Source: RBC038 sp041390625
GTDB taxonomy: Bacteria; Chloroflexota; Dehalococcoidia; UBA2979
Assembly: GCA_041390625.1 (NCBI GenBank)
Contig: JAWKPM010000007.1
Span: 128,917-192,916 of the forward strand
DNA: 64,000 nt
Direction: 5' to 3'
This document shows positions 25,023-32,620 of the stretch, in pieces (position 1 is the first letter of the stretch; each line of letters starts with the position of its first letter). Made by a program: the position numbers and the translations under genes. The notes beneath the pieces were generated by a model. The model was not told where the DNA came from, did no database searches, and saw only the letters and a list, made by a program, of their open reading frames with translations.

Positions 25023-26074
25023 CGAACCTCAACCCGGGGTGGGCCGGCCTCGACGTGGCCGACGATCCAGCAGCCGCCCTCGACCTCCTCGATGCGGGCG
25101 CGCAGCGCCTCGGCGGCGGCCTGGGGCACCGCAATGAGCAGCCCGCCCGAGGTCTGGGGGTCGTAGAGCAGGTGGTTTAGCGTGTCCTCGAGGTCGGCGG
25201 GGAGCAGGACGCGCTCGCCGAGCTGCTCGCGGTTGCGGCTCGCGCCGCCGGTGACGGCCCCCTCGGCGGCGAAGCGACGCGCCTCCGGGAGCTCGGGCAG
25301 CGCGCCGGCCTCGATGACGAACGTGGCTTCGGCCTGCTCGGCCATCTCGGCGGCGTGCCCCACGATGGCGAAGCCGGTGACGTCGGTCATCGCGCGCACG
25401 CCGGCCTCGCGAGCGAGGTGGGCGGCGTGGCGGTTGAGGCGTCGCATCGACTCGACGGCGGCGGCGAGCGCATCCTCGGAACCCTCGCGCTGCTGCTTGG
25501 CGGCGGTCATGAGGATGCCGGTACCGAGCGGCTTCGTGAGCAGGAGGGCGTCGGCGGGACTCGCGCCGCCCTTCGTCAGGACGGCGGCGGGATGGACCAT
25601 GCCGGTGACAGAGAGGCCGTACTTCGGCTCCTTGTCGAAGACCGTGTGGCCGCCGGCGATGACGCCGCCCGCCTCGTGGACTTTGTCGGCACCGCCTCGG
25701 AAGACCTCGGACAGCATCATCGGGTCGAGGTCGTCCGGCCACGCGGCGATGTTGAGGGCGAGGCGGACCTCCCCGCCCATCGCGTAGACGTCGCTCATCG
25801 CGTTCGCCGCGGCGATCTGGCCATACGTGTACGGGTCGTCGACGACCGGCGGGAAGAAGTCGAGCGTCTGGATCAGGGCGAGGTCGTCCGAGACTCGGAA
25901 CACAGCCGCGTCATCGGAGCGCGCGAGGCCCACGAGCAGGTCGGGGTGCTCTTCGGGCGGGAAGCGGTCGTGGAGGGGACGCAGCACCTGCGCCAGGGTC
26001 CCGAGACCCATCTTTCCCGCTCAGCCGGCGCACGAGGCGAGGTCGGTGAGGCGAACGATGTCCTCGCGCGTCAC
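25019..26074 (-). CDS. selD: Selenide, water dikinase, probable selenocysteine form (SelD 2)
   Basis: Read from GTG 26074 (GAGGGAG 7 nt upstream), the frame encodes MTREDIVRLTDLASCAG, then TGA at 26023-26021, then AGKMGLGTLAQVL and the rest of SelD to 25019 (351 residues counting the TGA as one). This aligns without gaps to SelD 1: TELAAMAG-C-TGK against TDLASCAG-TGA-AGK. The TGA thus replaces the catalytic Cys, a position known to be selenocysteine in many SelDs. A hairpin with GG in its loop lies 17-30 nt after the TGA. Metal/ATP motifs (RSDDAAVF, TLDFFPPVVDDPYTYG, DPQTSGG) are intact. It heads an operon with LprG-type lipoprotein and MFS genes. Selenocysteine decoding is inferred. Confidence 0.88.
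25996..26009 (-). promoter_or_regulatory. Candidate bacterial SECIS hairpin in selD 2
   Basis: On the mRNA, GGGUC (26009-26005), loop UCGG, GACCC (26000-25996) form a 5-bp stem. The loop Gs are 19 and 20 nt after the UGA (26023-26021), within the distance of bacterial SECIS elements, which need a loop G read by SelB. A lower GCG/CGC helix could extend it (26020-26018 with 25993-25991) across an internal loop. Confidence 0.55.
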
Positions 26075-26185
26075 TCGCTGCTCCCTCGATGCTGCGCTCG
26101 AAGCGGTCGCCGGCGCCGCGCTCATCGTCGCATTCACGTCGTCGAGGTCGCAACGGCCTCGAACGCTCCGGTACCGCCTCGATGG

Positions 26186-26191
26186 TAGTCT
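26186..26191 (+). promoter_or_regulatory. Candidate extended -10 for a leaderless transcript
   Basis: GGTAGTCT (26184-26191) ends 7 nt before the GTG at 26199, so transcription would start at or next to the start codon. This agrees with the lack of a Shine-Dalgarno sequence before that gene. No -35 is evident. Confidence 0.4.
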
Positions 26192-26198
26192 CGGCCTC

Positions 26199-26924
26199 GT
26201 GACGACGAGCGGCTCGGCGGCGGGCAAGCGGGCGGGGAAGCAACGCGCGTCGCGTCCTCGGGACGAGCGCTGGACGCCGGCGGAGCTCATCTCGATCCTC
26301 GGCGAGCGCTACGGGCGGGCGGCGCAGCAGCCGTCGCACGCGCCGGTCATTGAGCTCGTGCTGACGCTGCTGTCGCAACACACCTCGGATCACAACTCGG
26401 GCCGGGCGATGCACCAACTGCTCGCGCGCTTCCCCGAGTGGGACGAGGTCATCGAGGCGCCGGCGAGCGAGGTCGAGGACGCCATCCGCGCCGGCGGCCT
26501 CGCGCCCACGAAGTCGAAGCGACTGCAGGCGCTGCTCGCCGAGGTGCGCGAGCGCGCGCCGGACTACGACCTCTCGATGCTGGAGACAACGCCCCTCGAT
26601 GAGGCGAAGGCGTGGCTGACCTCGCTGCCCGGCGTCGGGCCGAAGACGGCGGCCTGCGTGCTGCTGTTCGCCCTCGGGCGGCCGGCGCTGCCCGTCGACA
26701 CGCACGTCGAACGCGTCTCGAAGCGGCTCGGTCTCGTGCCTCCGAAGACGGCGGCCGACAAGGCGCACGCGCTGCTGGAGGCAATGCTCGAGCCCGACGA
26801 GGTCTACGCGTTCCATGTCGACCTGATCCAGCACGGTCGGCGGACGTGCCACGCGCGCAGCCCTCAGTGCGAGACGTGCCCGCTGCTGCCTCGATGCCCG
26901 CGCGTAGGGCTGCCGCCTATCTAG
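26199..26924 (+). CDS. Endonuclease III-like DNA glycosylase
   Basis: This is a 241-residue HhH-GPD base-excision repair protein. The helix-hairpin-helix LPGVGPKTA supplies catalytic Lys149, and LPVDTHVERV supplies Asp167. A [4Fe-4S] cluster motif C-x6-C-x2-C-x5-C (CHARSPQCETCPLLPRC) ends the domain. Both catalytic residues present means glycosylase/AP-lyase activity is expected. The N-terminal 25 residues are a basic tail. LLSQHTSDHN replaces the more usual LSQQTTD. It might be a relative of Nth with altered base preference, so no symbol is given. It starts at GTG 26199 and is divergent from selD2. Confidence 0.88.
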   Translation: MTTSGSAAGKRAGKQRASRPRDERWTPAELISILGERYGRAAQQPSHAPVIELVLTLLSQHTSDHNSGRAMHQLLARFPEWDEVIEAPASEVEDAIRAGGLAPTKSKRLQALLAEVRERAPDYDLSMLETTPLDEAKAWLTSLPGVGPKTAACVLLFALGRPALPVDTHVERVSKRLGLVPPKTAADKAHALLEAMLEPDEVYAFHVDLIQHGRRTCHARSPQCETCPLLPRCPRVGLPPI

Positions 26925-26930
26925 CCTCGG

Positions 26931-27449
26931 TCAGTCGTTCGGCGGTTCGAAGGGGAGCACGAGCTCCATCTCGACGGAGTCGAGCCAGCGCCCGAACTTC
27001 CGTCCCACCTGCTTCCGCTCGGCGTCCTGCTCGTAGCCGAAGGCGCGATGCAGCTCGATGCTCGCGACATTCGAGGCCTCGATGACCGCCAGCAGCGCGC
27101 GGACCGGCTGGGCTCGCGCGACCTCGAGCAGCTCGGTCATCAGCGCGCGGCCGATGCCTCGGCGGTGGTGGGCGAGGTCGACGTAGACCGTCGTCTCGCG
27201 CGTGTAGCGGTAGCCGGCACGCGGGCGGTAGAGCGAGAGGTACGAGAAACCGACGCACTCGCCCTCGATGTCGGCGGCGAGCACGGTGAGGGTGGGATCG
27301 GCCTCGTGCTCCGCGAACCACTCGCGGCGGCGCTCGATCGGCCAGGGCTCGAGCTCCCACGTGTTGGTCCGGTGCAGGATCTCGTCGTTGTAGATGCGGT
27401 TGATCGCCTCGAGGTCGCGCTCGACGGCGGGCCGGATGCGGACGTCCAC
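26931..27449 (-). CDS. GNAT acetyltransferase, phosphinothricin acetyltransferase-like
   Basis: This is a 172-residue acetyltransferase. 'DVRIRPAVERDLEAINRIYNDEILHRTNTWE' and 'RRREWFAEH' are the N-terminal hallmarks of the Pat/MddA subgroup. 'TVYVDLAHHRRGIGRALMTELLE' is the acetyl-CoA motif A (R-x-x-G-I-G), and 'ASNVASIELHRAFGYEQ' is motif B. Chromosomal relatives acetylate methionine sulfoximine/sulfone or other amino-acid analogues; the substrate here is unknown. GTG 27449 follows GGGAGG. It converges with the endonuclease gene with a 6-nt gap. Confidence 0.85.
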   Translation of the reverse strand: MDVRIRPAVERDLEAINRIYNDEILHRTNTWELEPWPIERRREWFAEHEADPTLTVLAADIEGECVGFSYLSLYRPRAGYRYTRETTVYVDLAHHRRGIGRALMTELLEVARAQPVRALLAVIEASNVASIELHRAFGYEQDAERKQVGRKFGRWLDSVEMELVLPFEPPND

Positions 27450-27543
27450 GTGGCCTCCCGAGGCCGACTGCGGCGGATCGAGGGCGCCAGCGTACCGGGC
27501 CTCGATGGTGCGCGCTGGCCTCGAATCGAGTCTGCGCGCCTCG

Positions 27544-27549
27544 TATACT
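27544..27549 (+). promoter_or_regulatory. Candidate -10 of the arginine operon
   Basis: TATACT is five of six to consensus, 51 nt before argJ ATG. A weak -35 TCGAAT lies at 27521-27526 with a 17-nt spacer. No ArgR-type operator (paired ARG boxes) was recognised in the 150-bp gap. Confidence 0.45.
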
Positions 27550-27600
27550 CCGCGCTCGTGCCGTCGCAAGCGGCGGCCGACGCAGCGAGAGAGGCGAGGG

Positions 27601-28830
27601 ATGGCCGAGCGCGGTCCCGGGTGGCTGGAGTGGGTCGAGGGCGGCGTGACCGCGCCCGAGGGCTGGCGCGCGGGCGCCACCTACGCCGGCGTCCGTACCT
27701 ATGGCGAGGAGCCACGTTATGACGTGGGGCTGCTCGCCTCGGATCGGCCGTGCGCCGTCGCCGGCATCTTCAGCCGCAACGCCGTCGTGGGCGCGCCGAT
27801 CAAGTTCAACCGGCCTCGAGTCCAGACCGGTCGCGCGCAGGCGATCGTGGCGAACTCCGGAAACGCGAATACGGTCACGGGCGAGCGCGGCGACCTCGAT
27901 GCGGGGCGCATGGCCTCGGTGGCCGGCGAGCACCTCGGTGTGCCCGAGGAGCTGGTGCTCGTCGCCTCGACGGGGGTGATCGGGCGGCCGCTGCCGATGG
28001 ATCGCATCGAGGGCGGCATCGCCGCGATCGAGGCTCGCGCCGACGGCGGTTCCGAGTTCGCGCGGGCGATCATGACGACCGACACCCGACCGAAGTCGCG
28101 CGCCGTCCGCTTCGAGGCCGACGGGCGCACGTACACCATCGGCGGGGTCGCCAAGGGCTCGGGCATGGTCCACCCGGACATGGCGACGGTGTTCTGCTTC
28201 CTCACGACGGACGCGCCCGCCGACGCAGGCTGGCTGCATACGACGCTCAAGGCGGTCGGCGACGTCTCGATCAACATGATCGACGTCGACATGGACTCCT
28301 CGACGAGTGACACGATGCTGCTGTTCGCGAACGGCGCGGCCGGCGGCCCACCCCTCGATGACGCGCACGCCGCGGCTCCTCGATTCCGCGAGGCGCTGGA
28401 GGCAGTCGCGATCGCGCTGGCGCGCGAGCTGGCGGCCGACGGGGAGGGCGCACGCACGCTCATCGAGGTGCAGGTCGAGGGCGGCGCCACCCTCGAGGAC
28501 GCGCGCCTTGCGGCGCGCACGGTGACCGCCTCGCCCCTCGTGAAGACGATGGTGGCGGGGCGCGACGCGAACCTCGGGCGGGTGCTCATGGCGGTCGGAC
28601 GCTCGGGCGCGCGCGTCGACGTCGACCGCACGAGCGTGTGGATCGGCGAGCACTGCGCCTTCGAGCGTGGGGTTCCGACCGAGACGCCGTACGAGACGAT
28701 CTCGGCGGCCATGGAGGCGCCCGAGGTCGTGCTGCGCGTCGACCTTGGCCTCGGCAACGGGCGGGCCACCGCCTGGGGCTGCGACCTGACCGAGGACTAC
28801 GTGCGGATCAACGCCGACTACACGACCTGA
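27601..28830 (+). CDS. argJ: Glutamate N-acetyltransferase / amino-acid acetyltransferase ArgJ
   Basis: This 409-residue ornithine acetyltransferase recycles the acetyl group from N-acetylornithine to glutamate. Bifunctional forms also use acetyl-CoA, so argA may be dispensable. The enzyme self-cleaves at the conserved Thr of 'KGSGMVHPDMATVFCF', and that Thr starts the beta chain. 'IVANSGNANTVTG' and 'GRDANLGRVLMAVG' are further family motifs, as is the C-terminal INADYTT. ATG 27601 has GAGAGAGGCGAGGG upstream. It opens the argJ-B-D-G-H cluster; argC and argF are not in the window. Confidence 0.95.
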   Translation: MAERGPGWLEWVEGGVTAPEGWRAGATYAGVRTYGEEPRYDVGLLASDRPCAVAGIFSRNAVVGAPIKFNRPRVQTGRAQAIVANSGNANTVTGERGDLDAGRMASVAGEHLGVPEELVLVASTGVIGRPLPMDRIEGGIAAIEARADGGSEFARAIMTTDTRPKSRAVRFEADGRTYTIGGVAKGSGMVHPDMATVFCFLTTDAPADAGWLHTTLKAVGDVSINMIDVDMDSSTSDTMLLFANGAAGGPPLDDAHAAAPRFREALEAVAIALARELAADGEGARTLIEVQVEGGATLEDARLAARTVTASPLVKTMVAGRDANLGRVLMAVGRSGARVDVDRTSVWIGEHCAFERGVPTETPYETISAAMEAPEVVLRVDLGLGNGRATAWGCDLTEDYVRINADYTT

Positions 28831-28832
28831 CG

Positions 28833-28850
28833 CGAGGGCGATCGCCCTCG
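28833..28850. repeat. Perfect 18-bp palindrome between argJ and argB
   Basis: CGAGGGCGATCGCCCTCG lies 3 nt after the argJ stop. As RNA it could fold to a short hairpin, either a terminator or a stabilising element. As DNA it could bind a dimeric regulator. Its core GCGATCGC is also a palindrome. Confidence 0.5.
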
Positions 28851-28881
28851 GCACCACCCCATTCGCAGGACGGAGCGAACG

Positions 28882-29652
28882 ATGGCCAGCGCCCAGCCGA
28901 CCGTGGTGAAGATCGGCGGCTCCACCCTCGGAGCCGAGGACACGACGCTCGAGGACATCGTCGCGCTGCAGCGCGCCGGCGAGCGCGTCATCGTCGTGCA
29001 CGGCGGCGGTGCGATGATCACGGACTGGCTGACCCGCCTCGAGGTGCCGACGGCTTTTGTCGAGGGGCTGCGGTCGACGCCGGCCGAGGCCCTCGACGTC
29101 GTCGTCGCGGTCCTGCGAGGGGTGGTGAACGCGCAGCTGGTCGCGGACCTCGGTGCGCTCGGGGGACGCGCGGTCGGGCTGTGCGGCATCGACGGGCAGA
29201 CCGTCCTCGGAGAGCGCTACGACCCGCGCCTCGAGTACGTCGGGCGCGTCACCGAGGTGCAGCCGTCGTTGCTGCTCTCACTGCTCGATGACGGCATCGT
29301 GCCGGTGGTGGCACCGATCGGGCTTGAGCCGCCGAGCCAGCCGCTGAACATCAACGCTGACACGGTGGCAGGTGAGATCGCGCGCGCGGTCGAGGCGAAG
29401 CACCTCGTGTTCCTCACCGACGTCGATGGCCTGATGGACGCGGAAGGCGACGTGCTGCCCGATCTCGGGCCCGAGCACGCCCGCATGCTGCGCGAAGCCG
29501 GCACGCTGACGGGTGGTATGCTCCCGAAGGTCGACGCGTGCTTCCGCGCCGCGGAGAGCGGTGCGACGGCCTACATCGCGAACGGTCGACAGCCCGGTAC
29601 ACTCCATCGCATCGTCTCCGGGGCCCAACTCGGCACTCGCATCGGGAGCTAG
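28882..29652 (+). CDS. argB: Acetylglutamate kinase ArgB
   Basis: This 256-residue amino-acid kinase phosphorylates N-acetylglutamate, the second step of arginine synthesis. 'VVKIGGSTLG' binds ATP phosphates, 'VVHGGGAMIT' binds acetylglutamate, and 'NINADTVAGEIARAVEAKHLVFLTDVDGL' and 'LTGGMLPKVDAC' complete the active site. It lacks the N-terminal helix of arginine-inhibited hexameric kinases, so feedback control by arginine is uncertain. ATG 28882 follows GGAG (28873-28876). The UPF0182 gene begins 3 nt after its stop. Confidence 0.93.
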   Translation: MASAQPTVVKIGGSTLGAEDTTLEDIVALQRAGERVIVVHGGGAMITDWLTRLEVPTAFVEGLRSTPAEALDVVVAVLRGVVNAQLVADLGALGGRAVGLCGIDGQTVLGERYDPRLEYVGRVTEVQPSLLLSLLDDGIVPVVAPIGLEPPSQPLNINADTVAGEIARAVEAKHLVFLTDVDGLMDAEGDVLPDLGPEHARMLREAGTLTGGMLPKVDACFRAAESGATAYIANGRQPGTLHRIVSGAQLGTRIGS

Positions 29653-29655
29653 CAC

Positions 29656-32499
29656 TTGGGGTTCTTCGACGACGGTGACCGCGGTCCGCTGGGCCCACCC
29701 CCGGAGCCCTTCCGGATCGGGGAGGGCCGACCGCCGCAGTCCCCGATCGCCCTCCGATGGATCGGGCTGGCCGCCGGCCTGCTCGTCACCTTCATCGCGC
29801 TGAACGTCGCGAAGTCGCTCTACGTCGACTGGCTCTGGTTCGACTCGGTCGGCTCGACCGGCGACGACAGCTATCTGTCGGTGTTCCGCCGCATCGTGGG
29901 GATGCGCGTGGGGCTGTTCTTCGCGGGCGCGATCATCAGCGCGAGCGTCATCGGCTTCAACATCTGGCTGGCGCGACGGCTGTCGCCTCCCGGCTTCGAA
30001 GAGTCGTTCATCGAGGAAGTGGACCCCGCGGCGATCCGGCGCCTCGTGACGATCGGCCTCGTGGCCGGGACGCTGTTCATGGCGATCGTCTTCGGTGCCA
30101 CCGCCGGCGGCGCGTGGGAGGTCATCCTCTCCTGGCTGAACGGCGTCGAGTTCGGGGTCACGGAGTCGGCGTTCGACCGCGACGTCTCGTTCTACCTCTT
30201 CAACCTGCCTGCCTATCACTTCATCCAGGGCTGGATTCTGGCCCTGCTGATCGTCTCGCTGATCGGCGCGGGCATCGTGTACGGCCTCACGATGTCGCTG
30301 CAGCGCTTCGAGATACGCATCACCCAGCCGATGCGCCTCCACCTCTCGATAATGGTGGGGCTCGGCCTCCTCGTGATCGCTGTGGGGACGTGGCTGAGCA
30401 CGTTCGACCTCGCGACGTCGCCGGGCGGGATCGTCTACGGCGCCACGTACACGGACATCCACGCGCGACTGCCGGTGCGGTACATCCTTGTCGGCCTCGG
30501 GGCGTTCGCGGGCCTCGCGACGATCGCGAACGCCTTCATCTCGCAGGGATATCGCCTGCCCTCGTTCGCCCTCGGGCTGTGGGCGATCGCCGGCATCCTC
30601 GGTGGGGCGATCTACCCGCAGTTCGTCCAGAGCTTCCAGGTCGACCCGAACGAGATCGAGAAGGAAGAGCAGTTCATCGCACGCAACATCGCGATGACGC
30701 GGCTCGCGTGGGGCCTCGACCGCATCGAGGAGACCACGTTCCCCGCCGAGCCGGCGACGACGCTCCAGGACGTACGCGACAACCCGGACACCATCGACAA
30801 CATCCGGCTGCTGGACACGCGGCCGCTGCTCGACACGTTCAACCAGATCCAGTCGATTCGCCCGCTGTACCTGTTCACGGACGTCGACGTCGACCGCTAC
30901 ACCATCGACGGCAAGCTGCGGCAGGTGATGGTGTCGCCTCGAGAGCTCGACATCTCGCGGGCCTCGGATCGCAACTGGACGCGCGAGCGGCTGCAGCTCA
31001 CGCACGGCTTCGGCGCGGTGGTCGCGCCGGTGAACGAGGTGACCACCGAGGGCCTGCCGGACCTGCTGACCAAGGACATCCCGCCGATCGGCGACGACGT
31101 GCCGCTCACCATCGAGGGCTCACGCATCTACTTCGGCCAGCTCACGGACCACTACGTCATCGTCAATACGAACGTCCCGGAGTTCGACTACCCCGTGGGC
31201 GAGTCGAATGCGGAGACGCAGTATGGCGAGGACCGCGGTATCCGCCTGTCCTCGTTCCTGCGCCGCTTCGCCCTCGGGTGGGAGCTGGGCGACACGAACA
31301 TCCTGATCTCGGGGCAGATCGGCTCGGGCTCGCGGCTGCTGATGGACCGCACGCTCAGCGACCGCATCACGAAGATCGCGCCGTTCCTGTCGCTCGACCG
31401 CGACCCGTACCTCGTGGTCATCGATGACCGGCTGACGTGGGTGCAGGACGCCTACACCACGGCGGACTCGTTCCCCTACTCGCAGCCTCGAGGCAGCCTC
31501 AACTACATCCGCAACAGCGTGAAGGTGACCGTCGACGCACTGACCGGGGACACGACGTTCTACCAGATGGAGAACGAGCCCATCGTCGAGACGTGGGCGA
31601 AGATCTTCCCGGACCTCTTCACCCCGGCCTCGGAGATGCCGCCCGAGCTGGTGGAGCACCTGCGCTACCCGGAGGACATGTTCCGCCTGCAGGCGGAGCT
31701 CTACCTCCGCTACCACATCCGCGACCCGCGCGTGTTCTTCGTCGGCGAGGACCTGTGGGCGATCCCGACGGAGCGGTTCCGGGACCAGGAGCAGCAGGTC
31801 GACCCGTACTACATCGTGATGAAGCTGCCGGGCGAGGAGAGCGAGGAGTTCGTCCTCGTGCTGCCGTTCACGCCTCGGAACAAGCAGAACACCGTGGCGT
31901 GGCTGGCCGGGCGCTCGGACGGCGACAAGTACGGCACGCTTCGGGCGTTCCGCTTCCCCACGGACGACCTCGTCTTCGGGCCTGCGCAGATCGAGGCACG
32001 CATCGACCAAAACCCCGGCATCTCGCAGCAGCTGACGCTATGGGACCAGTCCGGCTCGCAGGTGATCCGCGGCAACCTCCTCATGATCCCGATCGGCGAA
32101 TCGTTCATCTTCGTCGAGCCGATCTACCTGCAGGCGGTGAACTCACGACTGCCCGAGCTCAAGCGCGTCGTGGTCGCGAACGGCAACAGCATCGCGATGG
32201 AGGAAACGTTCGAGCGTTCCCTCGATGTGGTGTTCGGCCTCGCGCAGTCCAGCCTGCCCGGCACCGGACAGTTCACGCCTACGACCGACCCGAACGCGAC
32301 GCCGACGGTGACGCCCACGCCGGTGCCGACAACAACCCCGACGCCCGTGGCACCGACGCTCACGCCGACGGCGCCGCCGCCGGCCGGCAGCCTCGCCGAG
32401 CTGCTCAATCAGGCACGTCAGTCCGCCGACGAGGCGCAGGCCGACCTCGACCGTCTGCGTCAGATCATCGAGGAGATCGAGCGCCTCCAGGGCCAGTAG
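29656..32499 (+). CDS. UPF0182 family large membrane protein
   Basis: This is a 947-residue protein of the UPF0182 family, whose function is unknown. The N-terminal third holds about seven membrane helices (about 33-52, 78-100, 130-152, 183-205, 226-245, 273-293, 300-320). The remainder is a large, presumably extracytoplasmic domain, with 'RSGSRLLMDRTLSDRITKIAPFLSLDRDPYLVV' and 'YPEDMFRLQAELYLRYHI' as family signatures. A Thr/Pro linker (about 870-905) and a short acidic coiled coil end it. The start is TTG 29656, 7 nt after GGGAG (29644-29648) and 3 nt after argB. Its insertion between argB and argD is not explained by pathway logic. Confidence 0.93.
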   Translation: MGFFDDGDRGPLGPPPEPFRIGEGRPPQSPIALRWIGLAAGLLVTFIALNVAKSLYVDWLWFDSVGSTGDDSYLSVFRRIVGMRVGLFFAGAIISASVIGFNIWLARRLSPPGFEESFIEEVDPAAIRRLVTIGLVAGTLFMAIVFGATAGGAWEVILSWLNGVEFGVTESAFDRDVSFYLFNLPAYHFIQGWILALLIVSLIGAGIVYGLTMSLQRFEIRITQPMRLHLSIMVGLGLLVIAVGTWLSTFDLATSPGGIVYGATYTDIHARLPVRYILVGLGAFAGLATIANAFISQGYRLPSFALGLWAIAGILGGAIYPQFVQSFQVDPNEIEKEEQFIARNIAMTRLAWGLDRIEETTFPAEPATTLQDVRDNPDTIDNIRLLDTRPLLDTFNQIQSIRPLYLFTDVDVDRYTIDGKLRQVMVSPRELDISRASDRNWTRERLQLTHGFGAVVAPVNEVTTEGLPDLLTKDIPPIGDDVPLTIEGSRIYFGQLTDHYVIVNTNVPEFDYPVGESNAETQYGEDRGIRLSSFLRRFALGWELGDTNILISGQIGSGSRLLMDRTLSDRITKIAPFLSLDRDPYLVVIDDRLTWVQDAYTTADSFPYSQPRGSLNYIRNSVKVTVDALTGDTTFYQMENEPIVETWAKIFPDLFTPASEMPPELVEHLRYPEDMFRLQAELYLRYHIRDPRVFFVGEDLWAIPTERFRDQEQQVDPYYIVMKLPGEESEEFVLVLPFTPRNKQNTVAWLAGRSDGDKYGTLRAFRFPTDDLVFGPAQIEARIDQNPGISQQLTLWDQSGSQVIRGNLLMIPIGESFIFVEPIYLQAVNSRLPELKRVVVANGNSIAMEETFERSLDVVFGLAQSSLPGTGQFTPTTDPNATPTVTPTPVPTTTPTPVAPTLTPTAPPPAGSLAELLNQARQSADEAQADLDRLRQIIEEIERLQGQ

Positions 32500-32574
32500 C
32501 CCGCCGCGAGGCGCCTCGAACTCCCGCGAACCCGTGAGGTTCGTGCCGCCCCTCGATTCTGTGCCGGATTCTGG

Positions 32575-32580
32575 GACAAT
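32575..32580 (+). promoter_or_regulatory. Candidate -10 before argD
   Basis: GACAAT, preceded by GG, lies 41 nt before the argD ATG. No good -35 was found. It would allow argD-argG-argH expression independent of the promoter before argJ. Confidence 0.3.
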
Positions 32581-32620
32581 GTGCGTCCGCCCTCGAGGCG
32601 GCGCTGGAAGGACGAACGCG

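Noticed and set aside
26011..26074. A frameshift or truncated pseudogene at the start of selD 2
   Set aside because: No frame change is needed. The only interruption is one TGA exactly at the catalytic Cys/Sec codon, with intact sequence on both sides and a ribosome site before GTG 26074.
27558..27601. Leaderless GTG start at 27558, 8 nt after TATACT
   Set aside because: It is out of frame with argJ, whose ATG 27601 has a good ribosome site and the expected N-terminus.
28833..28850. GCGATCGC core as evidence of cyanobacterial HIP1
   Set aside because: It is a single conspicuous copy. The iterated word in this window is CCTCGATG, and the gene content is not cyanobacterial.
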